The notes under the pieces were generated by a model that worked only from the letters and a program-made list of their open reading frames with translations, did not search any database and was not told the DNA's origin. A program made the position numbers and the translations under genes. A DNA stretch of 37,506 bases from DASPOF01 sp035626155 (GTDB lineage: Bacteria > Desulfobacterota > Binatia > Binatales > Binataceae): assembly GCA_035626155.1 (NCBI GenBank), contig DASPOF010000082.1, forward strand, positions 1 to 37,506, in the 5' to 3' direction. Shown piece after piece: positions 23,696 to 30,440 of this stretch (position 1 is its first letter; each line of letters begins with the position of its first letter).

Positions 23696-24499
23696 ATGAG
23701 ATGGAAAGCTGATCGGCCCGAGAAATCGCGAAACACGATTCTTGCGTTAGCGGCAACGCTGCTCGCCGGATGCCTCTGGTCCGCGCCGGCGTTCTGCCAG
23801 GCGCAACCCAAAGCCGCCCCCTCGCCTCAGGCGGGAGCGGCTGCGGCTAAGACTCCCCCGGGCGAGCAGGGGGGCGTATACAGCGACCCGCTGGCGCCGT
23901 TCAACGAGGCGATGTTCACGTTCAACCTCAAATTGGACGACTGGGTCATCCGCCCGATCGCGAAGGGCTACAGCTTCATCGCGCCCGAGCCGGTGCGAAA
24001 GAGCGTTGGCCGCTTCTTCGACAATGTCAGCGTGATCCCCAGGTTTGCGAACAATGCGTTCCAGCTTCGCTTTCCCGAGGCGGGCAGCGAAGTCGCCCGC
24101 TTCGGCATCAACAGCACGCTCGGCCTGGCGGGCTTCTTCGATCCGGCCGATGCGTGGTTCGGTCTCAAGGAACATCCCGACGACTTCGGCCTGACGCTGC
24201 GCCATTACGGAGCGCCGACCGGTCCGTACGTGATGTGGCCGTTCTTTGGTCCATCGACGATCGGTGACACGGTCGGGATGATCGTCGATGGCGCGATGAA
24301 CCCGATGAGCTACCTGCTGACGTGGTACATCTCGCTGTCGGCTGAGGCGGGGTGGAGGGTCGGCGATGCGGTGAACTATCGTTCGCTGCACATGGAGCAA
24401 TTCGAGGAAGCGGATCGCTACGCGGTTGATCTTTACGGCGCGGTCCAGGATGCCTACCTCGAGACTCGGGTGCACAAGACCAAGGAGTTGGAGAAGTAG
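23696..24499 (+). CDS. mlaA: Outer-membrane lipoprotein MlaA (VacJ)
   Basis: 267 residues. Lipobox LLAGC with Cys26; the hydrophobic stretch is followed by an Ala/Pro/Gln-rich spacer. MlaA signatures: DPLAPFNEAMFTFNLKLDDW, NNVSVIPRFANN-type segment (FDNVSVIPRFANNAFQ), INSTLGLAGFFDPAD, DFGLTLRHYGAPTGPYVMWP and FGPSTIGDTVG. MlaA is a ring-shaped channel that removes phospholipid from the outer leaflet and passes it to MlaC. It lies 187 nt after mlaC, probably still in the operon; CGGAGA precedes the ATG, and a strong terminator follows. Confidence 0.94.
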   Translation: MRWKADRPEKSRNTILALAATLLAGCLWSAPAFCQAQPKAAPSPQAGAAAAKTPPGEQGGVYSDPLAPFNEAMFTFNLKLDDWVIRPIAKGYSFIAPEPVRKSVGRFFDNVSVIPRFANNAFQLRFPEAGSEVARFGINSTLGLAGFFDPADAWFGLKEHPDDFGLTLRHYGAPTGPYVMWPFFGPSTIGDTVGMIVDGAMNPMSYLLTWYISLSAEAGWRVGDAVNYRSLHMEQFEEADRYAVDLYGAVQDAYLETRVHKTKELEK

Positions 24500-24523
24500 G
24501 GCGCGATTCGTCCGATGCTGATG

Positions 24524-24563
24524 CGCGCCGCGCGGAAGTTTTCCGCGCGGCGCGTTTTTTTTT
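24524..24563 (+). terminator. Rho-independent terminator of the cofC-mla operon
   Basis: A 14-bp perfect stem (24524-24537 with 24541-24554), loop GTT, and then nine T (24555-24563). It lies 25 nt after the mlaA stop. The opposite strand has no T-run, so it serves the plus strand only. Confidence 0.95.
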
Positions 24564-24611
24564 GCGCGGCGGAACTCGCACAGCGCGAGAATCGCGTCAA
24601 AGCTTTGGCCG

Positions 24612-25946
24612 CTACGGCCCTGGCGGCGCAGCCGGTAGCTGGATCGCGACCGCCTGTCCGGGCGCGCCATGCATCCTGGGACCGGGGATGAACCGGTTGG
24701 CTATCGGGTCATAAAGCTCGGTGGAATCGAGCGCGGTAGAAGGACACAAATTGACCTCAAAGCATTGATTCCAGTCGTATTCGTCCTTGAGGACGCCGGC
24801 GGCGATGAGAATCTTGCCCGCTTCGGGGCCGAAGGGAATTGCGATCGCGATGTGCTGCGTGCGAGCCGACAGCAGATTGGGCCCCGCGGCGAAGCGATTG
24901 CTTTCCGGATCGTATAGCTCGGTAGATGATAACGTAGTTCGGCCACCCTGCTGCCCTCCCGCGATCAGGATCTTGCCCGCGTTGGGCCCCAGCGTAATTA
25001 GCGTGGCGGTATGATCGGCCCGCGGCGTGATCAGGGTCGGGGTTTTTGACGGCGGAACGAAAGTGTTGGTCGCAGGATCGTAGATCTCGGTCGAAGCAAG
25101 AGGAACAAGGGCGACGGGATACTCGCCTGGTTCCAAATGCCCGCTATACCCGCCGGCGAGGAAGATTTTCCCGGCATTCGGCCCGGATCGCAGGACCGTC
25201 GCCGTACCGCCCCAGCGGCCACTGTTCATCCTCGGACCGGGCTCGAACTCATTGACCGCGGGATCGAAGAGTTCAGTCGCGTTGCTCGAAGAACAACCCG
25301 TCTTCTGATTGGCCCGGGGAACAAAGTCTCCCCCGGCGAACAGAATCTTCCCCTGCTCTTGGCCCGACGGAATTGGCGTCGCAGTGTAAAGTGGCTGCGA
25401 ACAAATCATTTCTGGTCCCGCGCTGAAATGATTCGCTACCGGATCGTAAAGAGCAGAAGGATAAGCATTTGCCAGCAGGAACCAGCCCGCCATTTTCCCA
25501 TTGCTGATCTCAATCGCGGGCTGCGAATAGAAATCGGCGCTCAGGTTCGGACCCATGCTAAAGGTGCTGTCAGAGGGATCGTACAGCTCGCTTCGCTTCA
25601 GGGCGCCGCTCTCTCGATTGATCCCACCGGTCACCAATACTTTCCCGGCGTTCGGCCCGTTCTTGATCAGCATGGCGGCAGCTCCGATCCGCCCTTCGAG
25701 CATCACCGGAGGTGGCGAGACAAAACGATTGGTCAGGGGGTCGTACAGCTCGGCAAAGTAACGTGAGGGCTGACCTTGCCCATTCTCGTCCCCGACGATG
25801 AGAATCTCGCCCCACGATTGGCGTGCGGCCCTCTGAACCGCGGTGACGGGATGCGATCCCGATACGGCGACGATCACTCCAAGTGCTGCGCCAGCGGCAA
25901 CCAATGCCAATGAGCGCAACGCCCCTCTCCGATTCATGTCGGACAC
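24612..25946 (-). CDS. Exported kelch-repeat beta-propeller protein
   Basis: 444 residues (or 441 from the ATG at 25935-25937). The N-terminus NRRGALRSLALVAAGAAL is a signal sequence with two arginines, possibly Tat-type. Seven repeats follow, each with a [ST]E[LI]YDP..N.F strand (for example TELYDPESNRF and TEIYDPATNTF) and a GPNAGKILIAGG strand, the pattern of kelch-like propellers. Four cysteines occur, two of them in the C-terminal part (NQCFEVNLCPS). Probably a periplasmic or surface binding protein; no catalytic residues are recognisable. It starts 16 nt after doxX and is the last gene of the padR unit. Confidence 0.85.
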   Translation of the reverse strand: MSDMNRRGALRSLALVAAGAALGVIVAVSGSHPVTAVQRAARQSWGEILIVGDENGQGQPSRYFAELYDPLTNRFVSPPPVMLEGRIGAAAMLIKNGPNAGKVLVTGGINRESGALKRSELYDPSDSTFSMGPNLSADFYSQPAIEISNGKMAGWFLLANAYPSALYDPVANHFSAGPEMICSQPLYTATPIPSGQEQGKILFAGGDFVPRANQKTGCSSSNATELFDPAVNEFEPGPRMNSGRWGGTATVLRSGPNAGKIFLAGGYSGHLEPGEYPVALVPLASTEIYDPATNTFVPPSKTPTLITPRADHTATLITLGPNAGKILIAGGQQGGRTTLSSTELYDPESNRFAAGPNLLSARTQHIAIAIPFGPEAGKILIAAGVLKDEYDWNQCFEVNLCPSTALDSTELYDPIANRFIPGPRMHGAPGQAVAIQLPAAPPGP

Positions 25947-25962
25947 GGCACCTTGCGCCGCC

Positions 25963-26406
25963 TCAAGGGTCCAGGCTTCCTGTCCCCCGAAACCAGGAGT
26001 CGATTGACCACGCGCCGGCGCCGGCGGCGATCAGGAACAGCAGCCCCATCGTCATCGCAAAATCCGTCCGCGCATCGCTCACCATGAACCAGAACCCCTG
26101 CTCGGGACGGAAGAGCTCGGGAATCTTGGTGGTCGCGATCGCGGTCAGGATTACGATGAGCAGCGGAACGCTCGCAAGCCGCGTGAGCAACCCGATCAGC
26201 ACCAGCAGTCCGCATGCGATCTCGAAAGCGCCCACGAAGTGCGCCGTGAAGCCGGGATACGGGAATCCAATCTTTGCGAACCGCAGGACTCCCATGTGAG
26301 GGTCGGTGTACTTGAGAATCCCCTGCGTGAAGAAAATCAATCCGACGGCCAGTCGAATGAAAATTATGCCGGCAAGGTTGGACTGCGTTCCAGGAACCTT
26401 ATTCAT
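25963..26406 (-). CDS. DoxX-family membrane protein
   Basis: 147 residues with four predicted membrane helices (about 13-30, 58-77, 80-98, 113-135). DoxX marks: IRLAVGLIFFTQGILKY, then GFTAHFVGAFEIACGLLVLIGLLTRLAS in two parts (HFVGAFEIACG, LLTRLASVPL). DoxX proteins have been linked to oxidative stress and quinone or thiosulfate metabolism, but the role of this one is unknown. Its ATG overlaps the stop of a 27-residue ORF, and it is co-oriented with padR, which probably controls it. Confidence 0.85.
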   Translation of the reverse strand: MNKVPGTQSNLAGIIFIRLAVGLIFFTQGILKYTDPHMGVLRFAKIGFPYPGFTAHFVGAFEIACGLLVLIGLLTRLASVPLLIVILTAIATTKIPELFRPEQGFWFMVSDARTDFAMTMGLLFLIAAGAGAWSIDSWFRGTGSLDP

Positions 26407-26482
26407 TGCGATTCACCGCTCTCAGGGGAATAGGCGATAAGAGGGACGCCTCGCGCAAGCCGGAGAATTCGCGGCGGTTCAT
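26399..26482 (-). CDS. Possible 27-residue ORF linking padR and doxX
   Basis: An ATG at 26480-26482 preceded by a near-ideal GGGAGGT (26487-26493), which itself covers the padR stop codon. It reads MNRREFSGLREASLLSPIP and seven or so more residues to a TAA at 26399-26401. That TAA overlaps the doxX ATG (ATGAATAA). The chain of overlaps padR - small ORF - doxX is what translational coupling looks like. No domain is recognisable. It may be a real micro-protein or only a coupling device for doxX, whose own start lacks a ribosome-binding site. Confidence 0.45.
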   Translation of the reverse strand: MNRREFSGLREASLLSPIPLRAVNRNE

Positions 26483-26484
26483 CG

Positions 26485-26943
26485 CTACCTCCCGGATCCG
26501 CCTGCCCTGCGAACTTCCTGCCGCGACTTGGATTCCTTCACCTCCTCGAAGAGTTCAGTGAAGAGGTCCGACACTCTTCGCCTGGCCCGTGTCAGCGCAT
26601 GCTCTCCCAACGCCGTGGCGCGATACACGCGGCGAGCGAGCCTGCCCGAGCGTTTCTCGACCGAGCGCAAATATCCTTTCTCTTCCATGCCGTGGAGCAT
26701 CGGATACAGAGTGCCGGAGCTAAGCCGGTAGCCGTGACGGGCCAGCTCTTCGATCAGCCACAGCCCGTACACGGGCCTTTGCGTCGCGTGATGAAGCACA
26801 TGCAAGCGGATCAGCCCCGAATACAGTTGCCGATCCTCATTCGAATTCGGCTCTTGCGGTTTTCTGGTTCCCGGCACGTCCTCGGTCTTGCCCTTTAGCG
26901 GCGCGCGAGCCAGACCGCCGCGGCTCCTTGACAGCTTGGGCAT
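26485..26943 (-). CDS. PadR-family transcriptional regulator
   Basis: 152 residues. A polar N-terminal tail (1-38) precedes the PadR winged helix: LYSGLIRLHVLHHATQRPVYGLWLIEELARHGYRLSSGTLYPMLHGMEEKGYL contains the PadR marks YG-x-x-L-I-EEL, SSGTLYPMLHGME and the wing RRVYRATALGEHAL. The basic C-terminal helix would mediate dimerisation. PadR proteins usually repress their own operon; an imperfect palindrome lies immediately before the start (26946-26975). It heads padR - 27-aa ORF - doxX - kelch. Confidence 0.88.
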   Translation of the reverse strand: MPKLSRSRGGLARAPLKGKTEDVPGTRKPQEPNSNEDRQLYSGLIRLHVLHHATQRPVYGLWLIEELARHGYRLSSGTLYPMLHGMEEKGYLRSVEKRSGRLARRVYRATALGEHALTRARRRVSDLFTELFEEVKESKSRQEVRRAGGSGR

Positions 26944-26945
26944 GA

Positions 26946-26975
26946 TAGTCGAAAGTCGATGTCGATGTTCGACAA
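26946..26975. promoter_or_regulatory. Palindromic operator candidate upstream of padR
   Basis: Two 14-bp arms, TAGTCGAAAGTCGA (26946-26959) and TCGATGTTCGACAA (26962-26975), are inverted repeats matching at 11 of 14 positions around a 2-bp centre. The site is 2 nt from the padR ATG and also upstream of the divergent barrel gene at 27057, so a bound regulator could affect both. Confidence 0.5.
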
Positions 26976-27056
26976 TCTAGTTAGCCGGGCCGGTATGATC
27001 AAGACCGCGGCCTCGGCGATGTTGATCGGATTTGCCGGAACGACCCGCTTCGCAGG

Positions 27057-27812
27057 ATGACCGGCCGAACAACGCTATCGCTCGGCCTGATGCTTCTGGT
27101 GCTGGCGCTTCCCGCCAACATCTTCGCAGGACCGCCGTACATCACCGATGACCCGGAACCGGTTGAGTATCAGCACTGGGAGGTCTACTTCGCATCAATA
27201 TTCACCAAGCAGCCGGATGCCTGGACCACCACTGCTCCCCATCTGGAAGTCAATTACGGAGTCGCGCCTGATGTTCAACTTCATACAATTCTGCCGATGA
27301 CCCTGTACGCGCCCGCGCAGGGGGCAAGCAGCTATGGCTACGGCGATACTGAACTTGGGGTGAAATACCGATTCGTGCACGAAAGCGATTGGCTCCCGCA
27401 GATTGGGACCTTTCCGCTGTTGGAAGCGCCGACGGGGTCTCATAGCCGGAATCTCGGGAGCGGACACCTGCAGACGCTCCTGCCGATCTGGGCTCAGAAA
27501 AGCGCTGGTCCATGGACCGCCTATGGTGGAGGGGGGTACTGGATCAATCCTGGAACTAACAATCGAAATTGGTGGTTCACCGGGCTCGTCATACAATGCG
27601 AGGTCTTGCCTGGTCTCACGCCTGGCATCGAGGTCTTTCACGGAACCTCTCAGGCTGTAGGCGAGCCGCGCGAGACGGGGCTCAATTTCGGACTAATCTG
27701 GGATCTTAGCGAGACCCAACATATTATCTTTTCGGCGGGTCCTGCGATCGAGGGGTCGAATCAACTACAAGGGTATTTCGCTTATCAACTGACCTTTGGA
27801 CCTTATCCATAA
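27057..27812 (+). CDS. Putative outer-membrane beta-barrel (transporter-like) protein
   Basis: 251 residues with a signal peptide (core 8-22, cleavage after IFA-G). The mature start GPPYITDDPEPVEYQHWEVY is the conserved beginning of a family of exported proteins annotated as transporter or MetA-pathway phenol-degradation-like barrels. The rest alternates polar and aromatic residues as in amphipathic strands (LEVNYGVAPDVQLHTILP, GDTELGVKYRF, GLNFGLIWDLSETQHIIFSAG) and ends in an aromatic-rich strand, YFAYQLTFGPYP. Function unknown; a small-molecule channel is plausible. It is divergent from padR. Confidence 0.7.
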   Translation: MTGRTTLSLGLMLLVLALPANIFAGPPYITDDPEPVEYQHWEVYFASIFTKQPDAWTTTAPHLEVNYGVAPDVQLHTILPMTLYAPAQGASSYGYGDTELGVKYRFVHESDWLPQIGTFPLLEAPTGSHSRNLGSGHLQTLLPIWAQKSAGPWTAYGGGGYWINPGTNNRNWWFTGLVIQCEVLPGLTPGIEVFHGTSQAVGEPRETGLNFGLIWDLSETQHIIFSAGPAIEGSNQLQGYFAYQLTFGPYP

Positions 27813-28284
27813 CTTGCCCAACTTGACATTGCAGTTCGATATCGGCGGACTCACCTGCGTCGCGCGTCTTTGGCCGAGCCGGCGCGCAGCCCCAAGACAC
27901 CCGCGTCTCCGCTCCGCGAGTGCAGTAGCATCACCCCGCTTGAGGCAGCTACGCAGCGAGAAGCTTGACGACCGGCCGCGGCTGAGTTGCTTTTGACACC
28001 GGTGCCGTGGCCTCGAGCGGTTGCGGTTCTCGCCTTTACGATCGGGGCGCGGTTCTTTAGAGCAGATTCGAGCTGGCCTGCACGCCCGATCGGATAAAGA
28101 TGATGCTTTTTGCGTTCGATGCGGGAGGCCGAAGTCCATTCATCGCGATTCCTCCAGCGGAACTCGGTGACTTCGTCGGGCACGAGCCTGCGGCCATTCG
28201 CGGGATCGCCGCACTACGAGACTAAAGGCGGGAAATCAGTTCATCAACGGCTGAGTTTTGCCGAGGTAATAGCTGGCGAGGCAT
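27813..28284. other. Gene-free region with relic of a toxin-antitoxin copy
   Basis: No intact gene is supported. 27951-27979 matches the 3' end of the antitoxin gene (28287-28315) with one mismatch, so it is the tail of a second antitoxin copy. 28026-28062 matches 28792-28828 at 36 of 37 positions. The distance between these two markers is about 430 bp shorter than in the intact copy, the size of the missing toxin-antitoxin body. The rest (28081-28284) shows nothing recognisable. Confidence 0.55.
27951..28062 (-). pseudogene. Relic of a deleted HigBA-type locus
   Basis: On the minus strand the block begins with the 37-bp flank element (28026-28062) and ends with the last codons of an antitoxin (27951-27979) that would read as the C-terminal RPVVKLLA type sequence of the gene at 28285. 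Everything between, that is, nearly all coding sequence, is gone. Read as a decayed or recombined duplicate. Confidence 0.45.
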
Positions 28285-28566
28285 TCACGCAGCGAGAAGC
28301 TTGATGACCGGCCGGGAACGTGTGGCTCTCGCGAACTTCAAAAGCGTGCTCACGCTGGGTAATTGCGCGCCGCTCTCCAGACGCGCAATCGCCGATTGCG
28401 TGGTTCCCATGCGCTCCGCCAATTCAGCCTGGGTCAGTCCTGCGCGAACCCTCGCGCTTATCAGTTCGCGCGCAAGGTTGAATTCTTCGGCCATTGCCTC
28501 ATATGCTGCACGGACCTCGCGGTCCTCGATCATTTTCCTTTTGATGGTTCGCAAACGCTTTGTCAC
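28285..28566 (-). CDS. HigA-type XRE-family antitoxin
   Basis: 93 residues from the GTG at 28564-28566. The helix-turn-helix spans about 45-80 (QAELAERMGTTQSAIARLES followed by GAQLPSVSTLLKFARA), the pattern of HigA/XRE antitoxins; the N-terminal third (EDREVRAAYEAMAEEFNLAREL) is the helical part that holds the toxin. The GTG overlaps the TAG of the upstream toxin frame (TAGTG), the standard toxin-first organisation. The toxin is truncated, so this is probably now an orphan antitoxin and repressor. Confidence 0.85.
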   Translation of the reverse strand: MTKRLRTIKRKMIEDREVRAAYEAMAEEFNLARELISARVRAGLTQAELAERMGTTQSAIARLESGAQLPSVSTLLKFARATRSRPVIKLLAA

Positions 28567-28718
28567 TAATCGATCTCCTTCAAGCGCCTCAGACCCAACT
28601 CAATTGCCCGGCGCGGCGTCTTTTGCGTCTTTTTCGCGAAGGCATGAAGCACAACCAACCTCCGCCCCGATGCCGCCGCATATATCGCCCGAGCACCGTC
28701 CACTGCATAGCATTTTTG
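28566..28718 (-). pseudogene. Truncated HigB-type toxin (C-terminal part only)
   Basis: The minus-strand frame ending at 28566 encodes ARAIYAAASGRRLVVLHAF, then AKKTQKTPRRAIELGLRRL and the end KEID. This is the C-terminal half of a RelE/HigB (phage Gp49-like) toxin with its KKTQKTP signature. In frame, a TAG stops it at 28719-28721, so only about 50 codons remain of an expected 100-120, and no plausible start or N-terminal half is found upstream. Most likely a toxin pseudogene left beside its intact antitoxin. Confidence 0.65.
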
Positions 28719-28791
28719 CTATATGGACCCCAGATCGCGACGCCGCGCGGCGTTCGAGCGCCGGCGCGACCCGAAACTTCGCGCGGCCGAC

Positions 28792-28828
28792 GTTCTCGCC
28801 TTTACGATCGGGGCGCGGATCTTTAGAG
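28792..28828. repeat. 37-bp repeat, second copy of 28026-28062
   Basis: GTTCTCGCCTTTACGATCGG followed by GGCGCGG, one variable base, and TCTTTAGAG: identical to 28026-28062 except for that base. Both copies lie in the same orientation relative to the antitoxin tail. The remaining part of the gap to the next gene (28829-28988) has nothing recognisable. Confidence 0.8.
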
Positions 28829-28988
28829 TGGATCCGGGCCTGCGGGTCGGCGGAAGAGCGGATGGAATCAGAGGCCGAGCCGAGAAGAAAAAAAATCGAC
28901 CGAACCCACCTAACTGCTTTATAAAGACTTTTCGATTTTACTTCCGGCCCGAACCAACCCATCCAGGGCCACGAGAACGGGGCCAGCC

Positions 28989-29396
28989 ATGAGCGAATCG
29001 AGCGGCAGCGCGAAAACATATCGCGGCGGATGTCACTGCGGCAGGGTCGCCTTCGAGGTGACCGGGCGCATCGATGCGGTCGAGGAATGCAATTGCTCGA
29101 TCTGCTCGCGCAAAGGCTATCTCCACTGGATCGTCGCGCCCGATGCTTTCCGCCTTCTCACTCCGCGCGAGAACCTGGCCACCTACACGTTCAACACCCG
29201 CGTAGCGCAGCATCACTTTTGCCCCGTCTGCGGAGTCGCGTCGTTTTACATACCGCGTTCCGACCCCGGCAAGATCGACGTGAACGTGCGATGTCTCGAC
29301 GGCGTCGATATCGCCAGGCTCAAGATCATTCCCTTCGATGGCCGCAACTGGGAAAAGAGCTTCCACGAAACGCGCGCGGGGCGGCGCGATGGGTGA
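28989..29396 (+). CDS. GFA/CENP-V family zinc protein
   Basis: 135 residues of the glutathione-dependent formaldehyde-activating (GFA) family. The two zinc sites are visible: GGCHCGRVAFEV (Cys15, Cys17) with CPVCG (Cys78, Cys81), and ECNCSICSRKG (Cys34, Cys36, Cys39). Many GFA proteins do not act on formaldehyde, so the substrate is open; a glutathione or other thiol adduct is likely. Its TGA overlaps the start of the next gene by 8 nt, indicating co-translation. Confidence 0.88.
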   Translation: MSESSGSAKTYRGGCHCGRVAFEVTGRIDAVEECNCSICSRKGYLHWIVAPDAFRLLTPRENLATYTFNTRVAQHHFCPVCGVASFYIPRSDPGKIDVNVRCLDGVDIARLKIIPFDGRNWEKSFHETRAGRRDG

Positions 29397-30048
29397 GGGC
29401 AGGGCAAGCGCGGCTGTGGGATTCACCGCCGCCGACTTCCGCATCTTTCGCGTGCCGGGATTCAGCGCGCGGATGCAGCAGATCTACGAGCGCATCCGGC
29501 CAAAGCTCGTCCGGCTCGGCGATGAGCTTGCGCCCGAACTTGCGCGGAGGCTCAACGGCGATTTTTTCCCCCACGTCGCACGGCACATGCGGCGCTCGGT
29601 GAATCCCCCCGATGAGACCTGGGCCGCATGGGGACCGTCGCCCGATGGTTACAAGCGCCACCCGCACCTCGTGCTGTGCGTCTCGGCCGCGGGCATCCAC
29701 GCGCGCGCGGTGGTCAAGCCCGAGGCGGACCGGCGGCCGCAGATGGCGTGCGCGCTCGGCGCAAAGGCGGCGGATCTCGAACGCGCGTTCGGTGCGACCC
29801 GAATCCAGCGCTACGATGGATGGGACTGGCGGCGGCTGCCGGAGCCGACGCGGGCCGATCGCGAGTTTTTCGCATCGCTTGCCGCCTCCCTGATGAAGAA
29901 GACCGGCACAATCGACGTGGGCTTCGGATGGCCGGCCGCCGATGCGCTCAGGCTCGATCGCGCGGAGCTGATCGACGCCTTCGGCGAACTCGGACCGCTG
30001 TACGGAATTCTCCGCTCGGCCGGCGCCGATCCCGCGCACCCTCTATGA
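29389..30048 (+). CDS. DUF1054 (YktB-like) protein
   Basis: 219 residues from the ATG at 29389, which overlaps the GFA stop; the frame upstream is only shadow. Family marks: GFTAADFRIFRVPGFSARMQ at the start, RIRPKLVRLGDELAP, KRHPHLVLCVSAAGIHAR and the C-terminal segment with LGPLYGILRSA. DUF1054 proteins are typically known from Firmicutes (B. subtilis YktB) and have no established function. Here it is tied to a GFA-type thiol enzyme by overlap. Confidence 0.8.
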   Translation: MGEGRASAAVGFTAADFRIFRVPGFSARMQQIYERIRPKLVRLGDELAPELARRLNGDFFPHVARHMRRSVNPPDETWAAWGPSPDGYKRHPHLVLCVSAAGIHARAVVKPEADRRPQMACALGAKAADLERAFGATRIQRYDGWDWRRLPEPTRADREFFASLAASLMKKTGTIDVGFGWPAADALRLDRAELIDAFGELGPLYGILRSAGADPAHPL

Positions 30049-30136
30049 ACTCATGGCGGCAAACGCTATCGTCGGTTGGTTGCGAGAGTGCGAACTCCGC
30101 AGATAAATCTGAACTAACGCTTTAAGAAAGGGATTC

Positions 30137-30406
30137 ATGGCAAGTACGGAAACCTGCAAGGCGAAGGATTGTAATCGCGAGGTAATCGCGAAGGGATACT
30201 GCCGCAAGCATTACCGGCTGTGGAAGGCCGGCGAGATGCCGAAGGCGCGCTACAAAGTCTGCACCTTCGAGAAGTGCCGCAAGAAGCGCTTCCGGGGAAG
30301 CCTGTGCGAGGAGCATTACGCCACGAAGGTCGGCAAATCCGCTCCAGGAGCCGCGGCGCCAGCCGCACCGGCAGCGCCGGCGGCCTCCGCGCCGAGCGCA
30401 TCCTGA
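30137..30406 (+). CDS. Mini-protein with two identical-spacing CCCH metal sites
   Basis: 89 residues, ATG with an AAGAAAGGGA ribosome-binding site. Two consecutive units have the same spacing C-x4-C-x9-C-x2-H: Cys7, Cys12, Cys22, His25 and Cys42, Cys47, Cys57, His60, 35 residues apart, each with GYCRKHY or SLCEEHY. They almost certainly bind two zinc ions. The surrounding residues are strongly basic and the tail is a flexible Ala/Pro stretch (about 70-86), so nucleic-acid binding is plausible. Similar small proteins occur in Myxococcota and Geobacter relatives, as I recall. Function unknown. Confidence 0.8.
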   Translation: MASTETCKAKDCNREVIAKGYCRKHYRLWKAGEMPKARYKVCTFEKCRKKRFRGSLCEEHYATKVGKSAPGAAAPAAPAAPAASAPSAS

Positions 30407-30440
30407 GCCGCTCTCGCGGAGGCAGGGAGACCAGGTCGCG

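Noticed and set aside
26995..27060. 21-codon ORF ending in ATGA overlap with the barrel gene
   Set aside because: No ribosome-binding site before its ATG and no recognisable product; probably chance.
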